Notes: a model not told the origin generated them from the sequence alone. A DNA stretch of 5,558 nt from Phycisphaerales bacterium (GCA_020427625.1 JAGQOI010000404.1:1-5558), one strand, 5' to 3'; positions 1-4,992 are shown, counted from the first letter of the stretch. Numbers and translations are program-made.

Positions 1-193
1 CGCGGTCGTGGTCCGATCCGAGATACGCGGCCGCGACGTCGGCGTGACAGCCGATGCACGCCTCGCGCCCGACGAAGGTCGCCGCGCCGTCGGGCGCCGG
101 CGCGGCATCACCGGGCGTCGTCGTCTCGTGGCAGCCGGCGACCGCCGTGACGATGACGACCAGGCTCGCGATCGCTCGATGCGAGGCGCTCAT
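1..193 (-). CDS. c-type cytochrome lipoprotein, N-terminal part (partial at window edge)
   Basis: Only the first 64 codons are present; the gene runs off the left edge. Residues 1-21 form a lipoprotein signal peptide: one Arg at position 6, a hydrophobic stretch at about 7-19, and lipobox V18-A19-G20-C21. The mature protein would be anchored through Cys21. A Thr/Pro/Ala/Asp-rich linker (22-38) leads to FVGREACIGCHADVAAAY, containing the heme c site CIGCH (46-50), then GSDHDR. A phrase of the form FVGxxxCxxCH...GSxHD is typical of the opening of multiheme cytochromes that often continue into TPR repeats, so I expect more CxxCH motifs beyond the edge. That continuation is inferred. The ATG overlaps the sirtuin stop as ATGA and has no Shine-Dalgarno, which points to translation coupled to the gene before it. 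The likely role is extracytoplasmic electron transfer, with an unknown partner. Confidence 0.8.
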   Translation of the reverse strand, partial: MSASHRAIASLVVIVTAVAGCHETTTPGDAAPAPDGAATFVGREACIGCHADVAAAYLGSDHDR

Positions 194-972
194 GGGGTTG
201 CGGACGCCCGTCGCCAGATCGCATCGAGGGTCGACGCGGCGCCGCCGGTGAACCGCAGATCCACGTGCGGCGACAGGATCGTCGGCGCCGGGTTGATCTC
301 GATGGTCGTGCGACCGGCCTCCGTCGCCTGAAGGACGGGCTCGATGATGTACGCGAACGCGCTGGACGTGCCGACGGAGAAGACGAGGTCGAAGCCGCGG
401 TCGAGTTCGCGCAGCAGCACCTCCATCGCCGGCTCCGGCAGCAGTTCGTTGAACAGCACGACGTCCGGGCGCACGATCGCATCGCAGTCCGGACAGCGGG
501 GCGGAATCGTCTCCGGCACCGGGTCCGGCACCGAGGCCCGCCACGGGCACGCCGTGCACCGGCGCGCGTGCAGCGTGCCGTGGATCTCGATGAGTTGCTT
601 CGATCCCGCGGCCCGGTGCAGGCCGTCGACGTTCTGCGTCAGCGTCCACGTCCGCTCGATCTGCCGCTCGACCTCGGCGATGACCTCGTGTCCGCGATTG
701 AACGTCGCGCCCCGGCAGGCCCGGGCGATCTCGGCGAGGTACGTCCACGTGAGTTCCGGCCGGCTCGCCATCATCGCGCCGGACAGCAGCGTCTCGATCG
801 GGAGGTCCTCCTCGGGATCGCTCGCCTCGTACAGTCCGCCGATGCCGCGATAGGTCGGCAGACCGGAGTCGGCCGAGAGGCCCGCGCCGGTGATGAACAG
901 GACGCTGCGCGCGTCGCGCAGCGCGGCCGCCGCGCGCTCGAGATCCGCGGACGACGCGCCGACCATCGTCAT
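190..972 (-). CDS. Sirtuin (SIR2 family), NAD+-dependent protein deacylase
   Basis: 260 residues, a full-length bacterial sirtuin. The NAD-binding motif is GAGLSADSGLPTYRG (29-43) and the ribose/nicotinamide motif is TQNVDGLH (112-119). The catalytic histidine is H131 in EIHGT. A four-cysteine zinc site is C139/C142 and C160/C163. RPDVVLFNELLP (168-179) occupies the position of the usual RPxVVxFGE; here Asn175 replaces the usual Gly. VGTSS (200-204) and EINP (225-228) complete the Rossmann fold. The family removes acyl groups from lysines, using NAD+ and releasing nicotinamide and O-acyl-ADP-ribose. The intact zinc site and His favour a CobB-like deacylase over a SIR2 NADase effector. I chose the ATG at 972 because it overlaps the upstream stop as ATGA; a second Met lies two codons later. 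The region ahead of the ATG has no Shine-Dalgarno, suggesting coupling to the HicA-fold gene. The substrate is unknown. Confidence 0.95.
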   Translation of the reverse strand: MTMVGASSADLERAAAALRDARSVLFITGAGLSADSGLPTYRGIGGLYEASDPEEDLPIETLLSGAMMASRPELTWTYLAEIARACRGATFNRGHEVIAEVERQIERTWTLTQNVDGLHRAAGSKQLIEIHGTLHARRCTACPWRASVPDPVPETIPPRCPDCDAIVRPDVVLFNELLPEPAMEVLLRELDRGFDLVFSVGTSSAFAYIIEPVLQATEAGRTTIEINPAPTILSPHVDLRFTGGAASTLDAIWRRASATP

Positions 973-1229
973 CCCGACGCCGGTGCGGCGCCGGCCTGTT
1001 CGAGGAAGTGACGGATCTGCATGATCTCGTCCCTGGCGTCGATCGTCTTCCCGTGCGGAATGTGGAACGTGTGCTCGACGCCGTTGAGGCGCACCTTCTC
1101 GCGCCCGCCGTGCACGACCTCGGTCTGCGCCCCGAGCGACTCGAACAGCCCGACGACGTCGCGCCACTTCACGTTCATCGACATCGGATGCGCGAACAGG
1201 TGCGCCAGCGTCTGCGCGTGATGACTCAT
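969..1229 (-). CDS. Small HicA-fold (dsRBD-like) protein, function unknown
   Basis: 86 residues. The pattern is an N-terminal helix (about 3-14), then NVKWRDVVGLFESLG (19-33), a strand pair across VVHGGREKVRLNG (38-50), a strand VEHTFHIPHGK (51-61), and a final helix DARDEIMQIRHFLEQAG (64-80). The order helix, strand, strand, strand, helix, with an IPH...K turn and a closing FLExAG helix, resembles the HicA/YcfA mRNA-binding fold. Active HicA toxins carry a GSHH-type catalytic histidine between the first two strands; the matching place here reads HGGREK. No HicB antitoxin gene is adjacent. I therefore read it as a non-toxic HicA-like RNA- or protein-binding protein. The start at 1229 is chosen because GGAGG lies 6 nt ahead; an in-frame ATG at 1250 has poor spacing. 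It is the first gene of an ATGA-linked run with the sirtuin and the cytochrome. Confidence 0.8.
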   Translation of the reverse strand: MSHHAQTLAHLFAHPMSMNVKWRDVVGLFESLGAQTEVVHGGREKVRLNGVEHTFHIPHGKTIDARDEIMQIRHFLEQAGAAPASG

Positions 1230-1235
1230 CTCGAA

Positions 1236-1240
1236 CCTCC
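1236..1240 (-). promoter_or_regulatory. Ribosome binding site GGAGG of the HicA-fold gene
   Basis: On the minus strand GGAGG is followed by TTCGAG and then ATG. This ideal 6-nt spacing settles the start at 1229 over the upstream in-frame ATG at 1250. It is probably also the main ribosome entry site for the whole three-gene run, since the two later genes lack their own Shine-Dalgarno. Confidence 0.75.
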
Positions 1241-1265
1241 GTTCCGACATCCCTTCACGCCGACA

Positions 1266-1271
1266 ATCATA
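1266..1271 (-). promoter_or_regulatory. Candidate -10 element TATGAT before the HicA-fold/sirtuin/cytochrome run
   Basis: Minus-strand TATGAT matches the sigma70 -10 consensus at 5 of 6 positions and stands in a rare A/T-richer patch of the 103-nt gap. Transcription would begin near 1259, leaving a leader of about 30 nt that contains the GGAGG site. No convincing -35 hexamer is seen at 16-18 nt spacing. The run could also be read through from the cupin gene. Confidence 0.4.
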
Positions 1272-1332
1272 TCCGACAGACGACGGATCGGTCCGGAACG
1301 GCTCCGCGGATTCGACCGGCGCCGACGCGCCC

Positions 1333-1686
1333 TCATGCCGGCGCCGCATCGACGCCCGTCCGCTCGCTCGGCGGGCTGAAGACGTCGAGCACGACGCTCG
1401 TCTCGATCGCCTCGGCGCCGTGCCGAACCCCCGGCGGCAGGTGCAGCACGCCGCCGGCCCGCACGTCGACGACCCGTTCGCCCTCGCCCACCGTGAACCG
1501 GACGTGCCCGCTCAGCACCGCCGCGAACTGTTCGTTCTCGTGCGCATGCGGCGGCACCCGGAAGCCCGCGTGCAACGTGACATGCGACAACATGACGTGA
1601 CACCCGATGAGACGACGCCGATCCAGCAGCGCCATCGGATGGTCCGTCGGCAAGTCGTCCCAACGATACGCGACCGCATCCGTCAT
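1333..1686 (-). CDS. Single-domain cupin protein
   Basis: 117 residues, the usual size of a lone cupin barrel. Motif 1 is G41...PPHAHENEQF...SG60, giving metal ligands H47, H49 and E52 with Q53 beside them. Motif 2 is GVLHLPPGVRH (79-89), giving the fourth ligand H89. All metal-binding positions are present, so a bound divalent metal is likely. The tail LDVFSPPSERTG is common in small bacterial cupins of undefined activity; the fold occurs in dioxygenases, isomerases and sensors, so no reaction is assigned. It is probably cytoplasmic. The ATG at 1686 is preceded by GGAG (1694-1697) at 7 nt spacing. The reading frame stays open upstream, with MM at about 1749-1752, but that extension is Arg-rich and unlike a cupin. 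It lies 103 nt ahead of the HicA-fold gene on the same strand and diverges from the acetyltransferase. Confidence 0.88.
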   Translation of the reverse strand: MTDAVAYRWDDLPTDHPMALLDRRRLIGCHVMLSHVTLHAGFRVPPHAHENEQFAAVLSGHVRFTVGEGERVVDVRAGGVLHLPPGVRHGAEAIETSVVLDVFSPPSERTGVDAAPA

Positions 1687-1747
1687 TGGTGTTCTCCATC
1701 CCTGATCACGCCGGGCCCGCCGTGCCTCGGCGCCGCCCCGTTGATTC

Positions 1748-1753
1748 ATCATA
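1748..1753 (-). promoter_or_regulatory. Candidate -10 element TATGAT for the cupin gene
   Basis: Minus-strand TATGAT is the same hexamer seen ahead of the HicA-fold gene. The predicted transcription start is near 1741, with a leader of about 55 nt to the ATG at 1686. It shares bases with the plus-strand TAGAAT box of the divergent acetyltransferase, so the two promoters may compete. No clear -35 is seen. Confidence 0.4.
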
Positions 1754-1757
1754 GAAT
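1752..1757 (+). promoter_or_regulatory. Candidate -10 element TAGAAT, leaderless start for the GNAT gene
   Basis: TAGAAT matches TATAAT at 5 of 6 positions and ends 6 nt before the ATG at 1764. A start site about 7 nt downstream would fall on the A of the ATG. There is no purine-rich Shine-Dalgarno between box and start; the bases are GCCTCC. This is the arrangement of leaderless genes. No good -35 is visible. Confidence 0.5.
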
Positions 1758-1763
1758 GCCTCC

Positions 1764-2333
1764 ATGCCCGCGACCCTGCCCATCCGCATGCTGGTCGAGA
1801 CCGACGTCGACGCGTTCTGCGATCACCTCGCGACGCAGGACGACGTGTGGATCCGGAATCGCGAGATGCCGTACGGCCCGTACTCCGCATCGACGCCGCC
1901 GGACCGCGCGGCCCGGCGCGCCAAGACCCTCGAACGCTGGGCGAAGCCGCTCGATGTCACCGGCTGGCGACGAAGCTGGGGACTCCTCGACGGCGCGGCG
2001 TGCGTGGGGGTGGTCACCCTCATCGGCGGCGATCTCGACGCGTCGCTGCACCGGGTCATGCTCGGACTCGGGGTCGAGCCGCCGCACCGGCGACAGGGAC
2101 ACGGCCGCCGCCTCATGCACGTCGCGATCGACTGGGCCCGGGCCGAGCCGACGATCGACTGGATCGATCTCGGCGTGTTCCGCGGCAACGACGGCGCGTT
2201 CGCGCTGTACCGCGACCTCGGGTTCCGCGAGATCGGGCGCACGACCGACTGCTTTCGCGTCGACGGGTGGCGGATCGAGACGATCAGCATGACGCTGCAC
2301 GTGGGCGCCGCGGCCGACCGGCCAGGCAAGTGA
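1764..2333 (+). CDS. GNAT family N-acetyltransferase
   Basis: 189 residues. The GNAT fold is read from an N-terminal PIRMLVETDVDAF strand-helix (6-18), a central strand SWGLLDGAACVGVVTL (71-86), and motif A, VMLGLGVEPPHRRQGHGRRL (98-117). RRQGHG (109-114) in motif A is the pyrophosphate-binding Q/RxxGxG/A loop for acetyl-CoA. Motif B follows as NDGAFALYRDLGFREIGR (142-159), with Tyr149 in the usual place of the general acid. The family moves an acetyl group from acetyl-CoA to an amine; residues 20-70, which would shape acceptor choice, are not diagnostic. The ATG at 1764 fits both the start of the domain and a leaderless promoter. It diverges from the cupin gene across 77 nt, and a small hairpin follows 24 nt after its stop. 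The sirtuin three genes away could in principle oppose a protein acetyltransferase, but nothing here shows that this one acts on protein. Confidence 0.92.
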   Translation: MPATLPIRMLVETDVDAFCDHLATQDDVWIRNREMPYGPYSASTPPDRAARRAKTLERWAKPLDVTGWRRSWGLLDGAACVGVVTLIGGDLDASLHRVMLGLGVEPPHRRQGHGRRLMHVAIDWARAEPTIDWIDLGVFRGNDGAFALYRDLGFREIGRTTDCFRVDGWRIETISMTLHVGAAADRPGK

Positions 2334-2357
2334 TGCGCCGCGACGCGTCATGACGAA

Positions 2358-2375
2358 ACGGGGTTGATTCCCCGT
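2358..2375. terminator. Short hairpin after the GNAT gene, possible terminator
   Basis: ACGGGG (2358-2363) and CCCCGT (2370-2375) form a perfect 6-bp stem around the loop TTGATT, starting 24 nt past the GNAT stop. There is no T-run after it on the plus strand and only a TTT on the minus strand. It is at best a weak or Rho-assisted terminator, and could be an operator-like inverted repeat instead. Confidence 0.35.
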
Positions 2376-2476
2376 GCCCGAGACGAACCGTCGCCGTCAG
2401 GATGAACCCGACGACGCCGCCCGCCGGTGCAGAGTGCGCCCGGCGTGCGATGCACGGTCGCATTTGGAGACCCGCC

Positions 2477-2653
2477 ATGAACCACACGCGTGACGACGAC
2501 GCCCTCGAAATCACCGAGGAGCAGATCGCCGCCCTTCGTGAACTCGGCGTCCCGGACGCCGAGATCGATGACCTCAGCTTCGACGAGGCCGAGGCGATCC
2601 TCGCCGAACGACGCGCCGAGCGGGAGGACGCCGGACGATTCGGGGACGCCTGA
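2477..2653 (+). CDS. Small acidic helical protein, unknown function
   Basis: 58 residues with 19 Asp/Glu against 6 Arg and no Lys or Cys. After a charged start there is a helix ITEEQIAALRELG (12-24), a turn VPDAEIDDLS (25-34), a second helix FDEAEAILAERRAERED (35-51) and a short tail. The pattern EQIxALxxLGVxxxEIxxLSFDEAExxL looks like a compact helix-turn-helix hairpin of UBA-like type, a class often used for protein contacts; this is inference, and I do not recognise a named family. The ATG at 2477 is preceded by GGAG at 2466-2469 with 7 nt spacing; the frame is open back to 2402 but lacks a comparable site there. A palindrome CGTGC-GAT-GCACG lies at 2444-2456, about 20 nt upstream of the start codon, and could be an operator. 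The 143-nt gap before the gene contains no TA step, so no -10 box is seen. pcm follows 64 nt downstream. Confidence 0.7.
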   Translation: MNHTRDDDALEITEEQIAALRELGVPDAEIDDLSFDEAEAILAERRAEREDAGRFGDA

Positions 2654-2665
2654 CCGACCCGCGCA

Positions 2666-2671
2666 TACAAT
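2666..2671 (+). promoter_or_regulatory. Candidate -10 element TACAAT for pcm
   Basis: TACAAT matches the -10 consensus at 5 of 6 positions and sits in the 64-nt gap ahead of pcm. Transcription would start near 2678, giving a leader of about 40 nt that carries the GGAG site. No -35 hexamer stands out. pcm may therefore be expressed separately from the small acidic gene. Confidence 0.4.
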
Positions 2672-2717
2672 CGCCCGGGTCGCGGCGCCGTCGCGGCACG
2701 CCCGGAGCGGAGACGAC

Positions 2718-3365
2718 ATGACCTCCTTCGAACGGCGGCGACTCGACATGGTCGAGCGACAACTCGTCGCGCGAGGCGTGCGCGACGAACGCGTCCTCGA
2801 CGCCATGAGCCGCGTCCCCCGCGAGTGCTTCGTGTGCGCGAACCTCGCCGGGTCCGCCTACATCGATGCCCCGCTGCCGATCGACGACGGTCAGACCATC
2901 TCGCAACCCTACATCGTCGCGCTGATGATCGAAGCGCTCGCCCTGACCCCCGACGATCGTGTGCTCGAAGTCGGTACCGGCTCCGGATACGCCGCGGCCG
3001 TGCTCGGCGAGATCGCCGGGAGCGTCTTCACCGTCGAGCGTCACGCCCACCTCGCCGCGCAGGCGAGCGACTGTCTCGCCCGCCTCGGATACGGTCACGT
3101 GCGGGTCCGACACGGCGACGGCACGCGGGGCTGGCCGGAGCATGCGCCGTTCGACGCCATCCTCGTCTCCGCGGGCGGCCCGCACGTCCCGCCCGCGCTG
3201 CTCGACCAACTCGCGATCGGCGGTCGCCTCGTGATCCCCATCGATACGCCGCCCTCCGGCCAGGACCTCCGCCTCATCCGCCGCACCGGCGAGCAGGAGT
3301 ATGACGGGCGCTCCCTCGGCCCGGTGCGCTTCGTGCCGCTGGTGGAACGCCGCGCGCCGGAGTGA
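2718..3365 (+). CDS. pcm: Protein-L-isoaspartate O-methyltransferase (PIMT)
   Basis: 215 residues, normal for bacterial PIMT. The enzyme uses S-adenosylmethionine to methylate L-isoaspartyl residues in age-damaged proteins in the cytoplasm, allowing their return to aspartate. Visible motifs are the N-terminal helix RRLDMVERQLVARGVRDERVLDAM (7-30), RVPRECFV (32-39) and the substrate loop DDGQTISQPYIVALM (56-70). They are followed by SAM motif I VLEVGTGSGYAAAVL (82-96), the acidic motif FTVER (104-108), and GDGTRGW (133-139). FDAILVSAGGPHVPPALLDQL (from 145) then GGRLVIPI (168-175), and the C-terminal VRFVPLVE (203-210), complete the fold. The usual AAP after the third motif reads AGGP here. 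ATG 2718 follows GGAG (2709-2712) at 5 nt; the open frame upstream is out of register with the acidic gene and is not coding. pcm is often next to stress genes; here its neighbours are the acidic protein and an ABC-F gene. Confidence 0.96.
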   Translation: MTSFERRRLDMVERQLVARGVRDERVLDAMSRVPRECFVCANLAGSAYIDAPLPIDDGQTISQPYIVALMIEALALTPDDRVLEVGTGSGYAAAVLGEIAGSVFTVERHAHLAAQASDCLARLGYGHVRVRHGDGTRGWPEHAPFDAILVSAGGPHVPPALLDQLAIGGRLVIPIDTPPSGQDLRLIRRTGEQEYDGRSLGPVRFVPLVERRAPE

Positions 3366-3373
3366 GATCACGC

Positions 3374-3403
3374 TTGCCCGCGTGGACGCGCGGCGACTAC
3401 GCT
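3374..3403 (+). promoter_or_regulatory. Candidate promoter of the ABC-F gene (TTGCCC-18-TACGCT)
   Basis: TTGCCC (3374-3379) matches the -35 consensus at 4 of 6 positions, and TACGCT (3398-3403), with an 18-nt spacer, has the TAnnnT form of a -10 box. Transcription would start at about 3409-3411, on or beside an in-frame ATG at 3409 and directly before the inverted repeat at 3411-3447. It begins only 9 nt past the pcm stop. Confidence 0.4.
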
Positions 3404-3410
3404 CCTGCAT

Positions 3411-3447
3411 GACGATCCGACACCCGCGCCCGCGGGTGAAGATCGTC
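3411..3447 (+). promoter_or_regulatory. Two-part hairpin in the ABC-F leader (attenuator-like, or pcm terminator)
   Basis: The outer stem pairs GACGATC (3411-3417) with GATCGTC (3441-3447). The inner stem pairs CACCCGCG (3421-3428) with CGCGGGTG (3431-3438). They are separated by a small internal loop (CGA against AA) and capped by CC, so the end pair probably opens. Fifteen complementary pairs within 37 nt is far more than expected by chance. No T-run follows; the next bases are CCCCGTCCCG, so it is not a standard intrinsic terminator. It lies 45 nt past the pcm stop and 21 nt before the ATG at 3469. It could terminate pcm, shield or stabilise the 5' end of the ABC-F mRNA, or regulate translation of the ABC-F gene. 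If translation starts at 3409, it lies inside the coding region. Confidence 0.55.
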
Positions 3448-3468
3448 CCCCGTCCCGAGTCGCCGCCG

Positions 3469-4971
3469 ATGTCCCGACCGCTCGAACTCATGGATGTCGC
3501 CTTCGGGTACGAGGGGTCCGGACAGGTGCTCTTCGACGGAGTCCGGCTGCGGTTCGATGCGGGATGGTCCGGCATCGTCGGCGTCAACGGTTCCGGCAAG
3601 ACGACGCTGCTGCGCCTGATCGATCGAACGCTCGTCCCGCGACGCGGATCCGTCGTCGGGCCCGAGGACGTCGTCGTGTGCCCGCAACGCACGGACGACC
3701 CGCCGGACGCGCTCGGTGACTTCCTCCATGCGACCGATCGCGATGCGTTCCGCCTCCGCGGACGCCTCGAAGTCGGCGACGACTGGCGCGAGCGCTGGGC
3801 GACCCTCAGTCACGGCGAACGCAAACGGGCGCAGATCGGTGCCGCGCTCTGGCGAAGGCCGGACGTCCTCGCGCTCGACGAGCCGACGAATCACGTCGAC
3901 GCGCCGACCCGCGCGCTGCTGCGCACGCAACTCGCGTCCTACCGCGGCATCGGGCTGCTCGTCAGTCACGATCGCGAACTCCTCGACGCGCTCTGTCGAC
4001 AGTGCGTGTTCCTGGACGGCGCCGGCGTCACGGTGCGGCGCGGCGGCTACACCGACGCGGCCGCGCAGAACGAGTCCGAACAGGACGCCGCGGAGCGCGT
4101 GCGCGACGAGGCCCGCCGCGAGCGCAAGCGCCTCCGTCAGGTCGCGGCCGATCGTCAGCGCGAAGCGTCGCGGGCCGACGCGCGGCGCTCCAAGCGCCGG
4201 ATCGGCGCGAAGGATCACGACGCCAAGGCCCGCATCGATGCCGCGCGGGTGTCGGGGAAGGACGGGCAGGCCGGGCGCCAGGCGGCACAACTCGCCGGGC
4301 ATCTCCAGCGCGCGGACGAACGGATGCGCGATGCCGCCGTCGACCGCCGGCGCACGCTCGGCCTGACCATGCGCGGCGAGGTCGCCCGGGCCGACGCGGT
4401 GTGGCGCACCGAGCCCACGACCATCGCCCTCGGCGCCGATCGTCGACTCGACGTCCCCGAACTCGTCCTGCGCCCGGATGATCGCGTCGGCATCCGCGGC
4501 CCGAACGGCGCGGGCAAGAGCACGCTCGTCCGACGCATCGTCGCCGAGACGACGCGGCCCGACGACCGGCTCGTCGTCCTCGAGCAGGAAATCGACCGCG
4601 ACGCCTCCCGCGGGCTGCACGCGACGCTGCTCGCGCTGCCCGCCGCTCGGCGCGGCGAGGTCCTCGCGACCATCGACTGTCTCGGCTCCGATCCCGTCCG
4701 TCTGCTCGAAACGGAAACGCCGAGTCCGGGCGAGTCCCGGAAGCTCGCGCTCGCCCTCGGTCTGGCGCGGCGTCCGCACCTCATCATCATGGACGAGCCG
4801 ACGAACCACCTCGATCTGCCCTCGATCGAGTGCCTCGAACACGCCCTCGCCGCGTGCACGTGCGCGCTCGTGCTCGTCAGTCACGACGATCGCTTCCTCG
4901 ATGCGCTCACGCGCCGGACGTGGCGCGTCGGCGACGGGCGGGTCACGATCGAGGCGACGATCGCGCCGTAG
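3469..4971 (+). CDS. ABC-F family ATPase (twin nucleotide-binding domains, ribosome-associated type)
   Basis: 500 residues with two ATPase domains and no membrane segments, the ABC-F layout rather than a transporter. NBD1 has Walker A GVNGSGKTT (38-46), Q-loop CPQ (71-73), signature LSHGE (113-117), Walker B VLALDE (133-138) with PTNHVD, and switch His167. The linker (about 190-315) is highly basic and helical and includes DHDAKARIDAARVSGKDG (249-266); in this family it reaches toward the ribosomal P-site tRNA. NBD2 has Walker A GPNGAGKS (344-351), LEQ (371-373), a degenerate signature SPGE (419-422), Walker B LIIMDE (438-443) with PTNHLD, and switch His472. Both catalytic glutamates (138, 443) remain. 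Members act as translation factors or ribosome-protecting antibiotic resistance proteins; which applies is not decided by sequence. The start at 3469 fits the first strand of the domain but lacks a Shine-Dalgarno. The in-frame ATG at 3409, just after a TACGCT box, would add 20 residues. It ends convergent with the membrane-protein gene. Confidence 0.93.
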   Translation: MSRPLELMDVAFGYEGSGQVLFDGVRLRFDAGWSGIVGVNGSGKTTLLRLIDRTLVPRRGSVVGPEDVVVCPQRTDDPPDALGDFLHATDRDAFRLRGRLEVGDDWRERWATLSHGERKRAQIGAALWRRPDVLALDEPTNHVDAPTRALLRTQLASYRGIGLLVSHDRELLDALCRQCVFLDGAGVTVRRGGYTDAAAQNESEQDAAERVRDEARRERKRLRQVAADRQREASRADARRSKRRIGAKDHDAKARIDAARVSGKDGQAGRQAAQLAGHLQRADERMRDAAVDRRRTLGLTMRGEVARADAVWRTEPTTIALGADRRLDVPELVLRPDDRVGIRGPNGAGKSTLVRRIVAETTRPDDRLVVLEQEIDRDASRGLHATLLALPAARRGEVLATIDCLGSDPVRLLETETPSPGESRKLALALGLARRPHLIIMDEPTNHLDLPSIECLEHALAACTCALVLVSHDDRFLDALTRRTWRVGDGRVTIEATIAP

Positions 4972-4988
4972 GCGCGCGACGGCGCGCC
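4971..4988. terminator. GC-rich hairpin between convergent genes, possible bidirectional terminator
   Basis: GGCGCGC (4971-4977) pairs perfectly with GCGCGCC (4982-4988) around a GACG tetraloop. It fills almost all of the 21-nt gap between the ABC-F stop and the stop of the convergent membrane-protein gene, and begins on the last base of the ABC-F stop codon. No T-run flanks it on either strand, so termination would depend on the stem alone or on other factors. Confidence 0.5.
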
Positions 4989-4992
4989 CGGG

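Noticed and set aside
265..1011. A 248-codon open frame on the plus strand opposite the sirtuin.
   Set aside because: The minus strand encodes every sirtuin motif; the plus-strand product is Arg-rich without any motif.
190..1167. A longer sirtuin with 65 extra N-terminal residues.
   Set aside because: The extension overlaps the HicA-fold gene in another frame, is Arg-rich and unlike a sirtuin; the ATGA overlap at 972 is the better start.
190..1229. A SIR2-based anti-phage NADase system formed by the sirtuin and HicA-fold protein.
   Set aside because: The sirtuin has the four zinc cysteines and all deacylase motifs, and no Argonaute, HerA, TIR or other defence partner or mobile gene is nearby. 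It could be revisited if homologues cluster in defence islands.
1740..2370. The shared word GTTGATTC at 1740-1747 and 2363-2370 as a repeated regulatory site.
   Set aside because: Only eight bases match and one copy is the loop of a hairpin; chance is sufficient.
2574..3692. A 372-codon open frame on the minus strand across pcm and the start of the ABC-F gene.
   Set aside because: It spans two well-supported genes and an intergenic hairpin, with no domain of its own; a codon-bias shadow.
3397..4884. A 495-codon open frame on the minus strand across the ABC-F gene.
   Set aside because: It lies opposite a gene with full ABC-F motifs, is a low-complexity Arg/Ala/Glu/Val string with no recognisable domain, and is a typical antisense by-product of high G+C.
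3469..4971. Annotation as an ABC transporter ATP-binding subunit.
   Set aside because: Two ATPase domains on one chain joined by a basic helical linker, with no membrane segments or permease gene nearby, is the ABC-F pattern.
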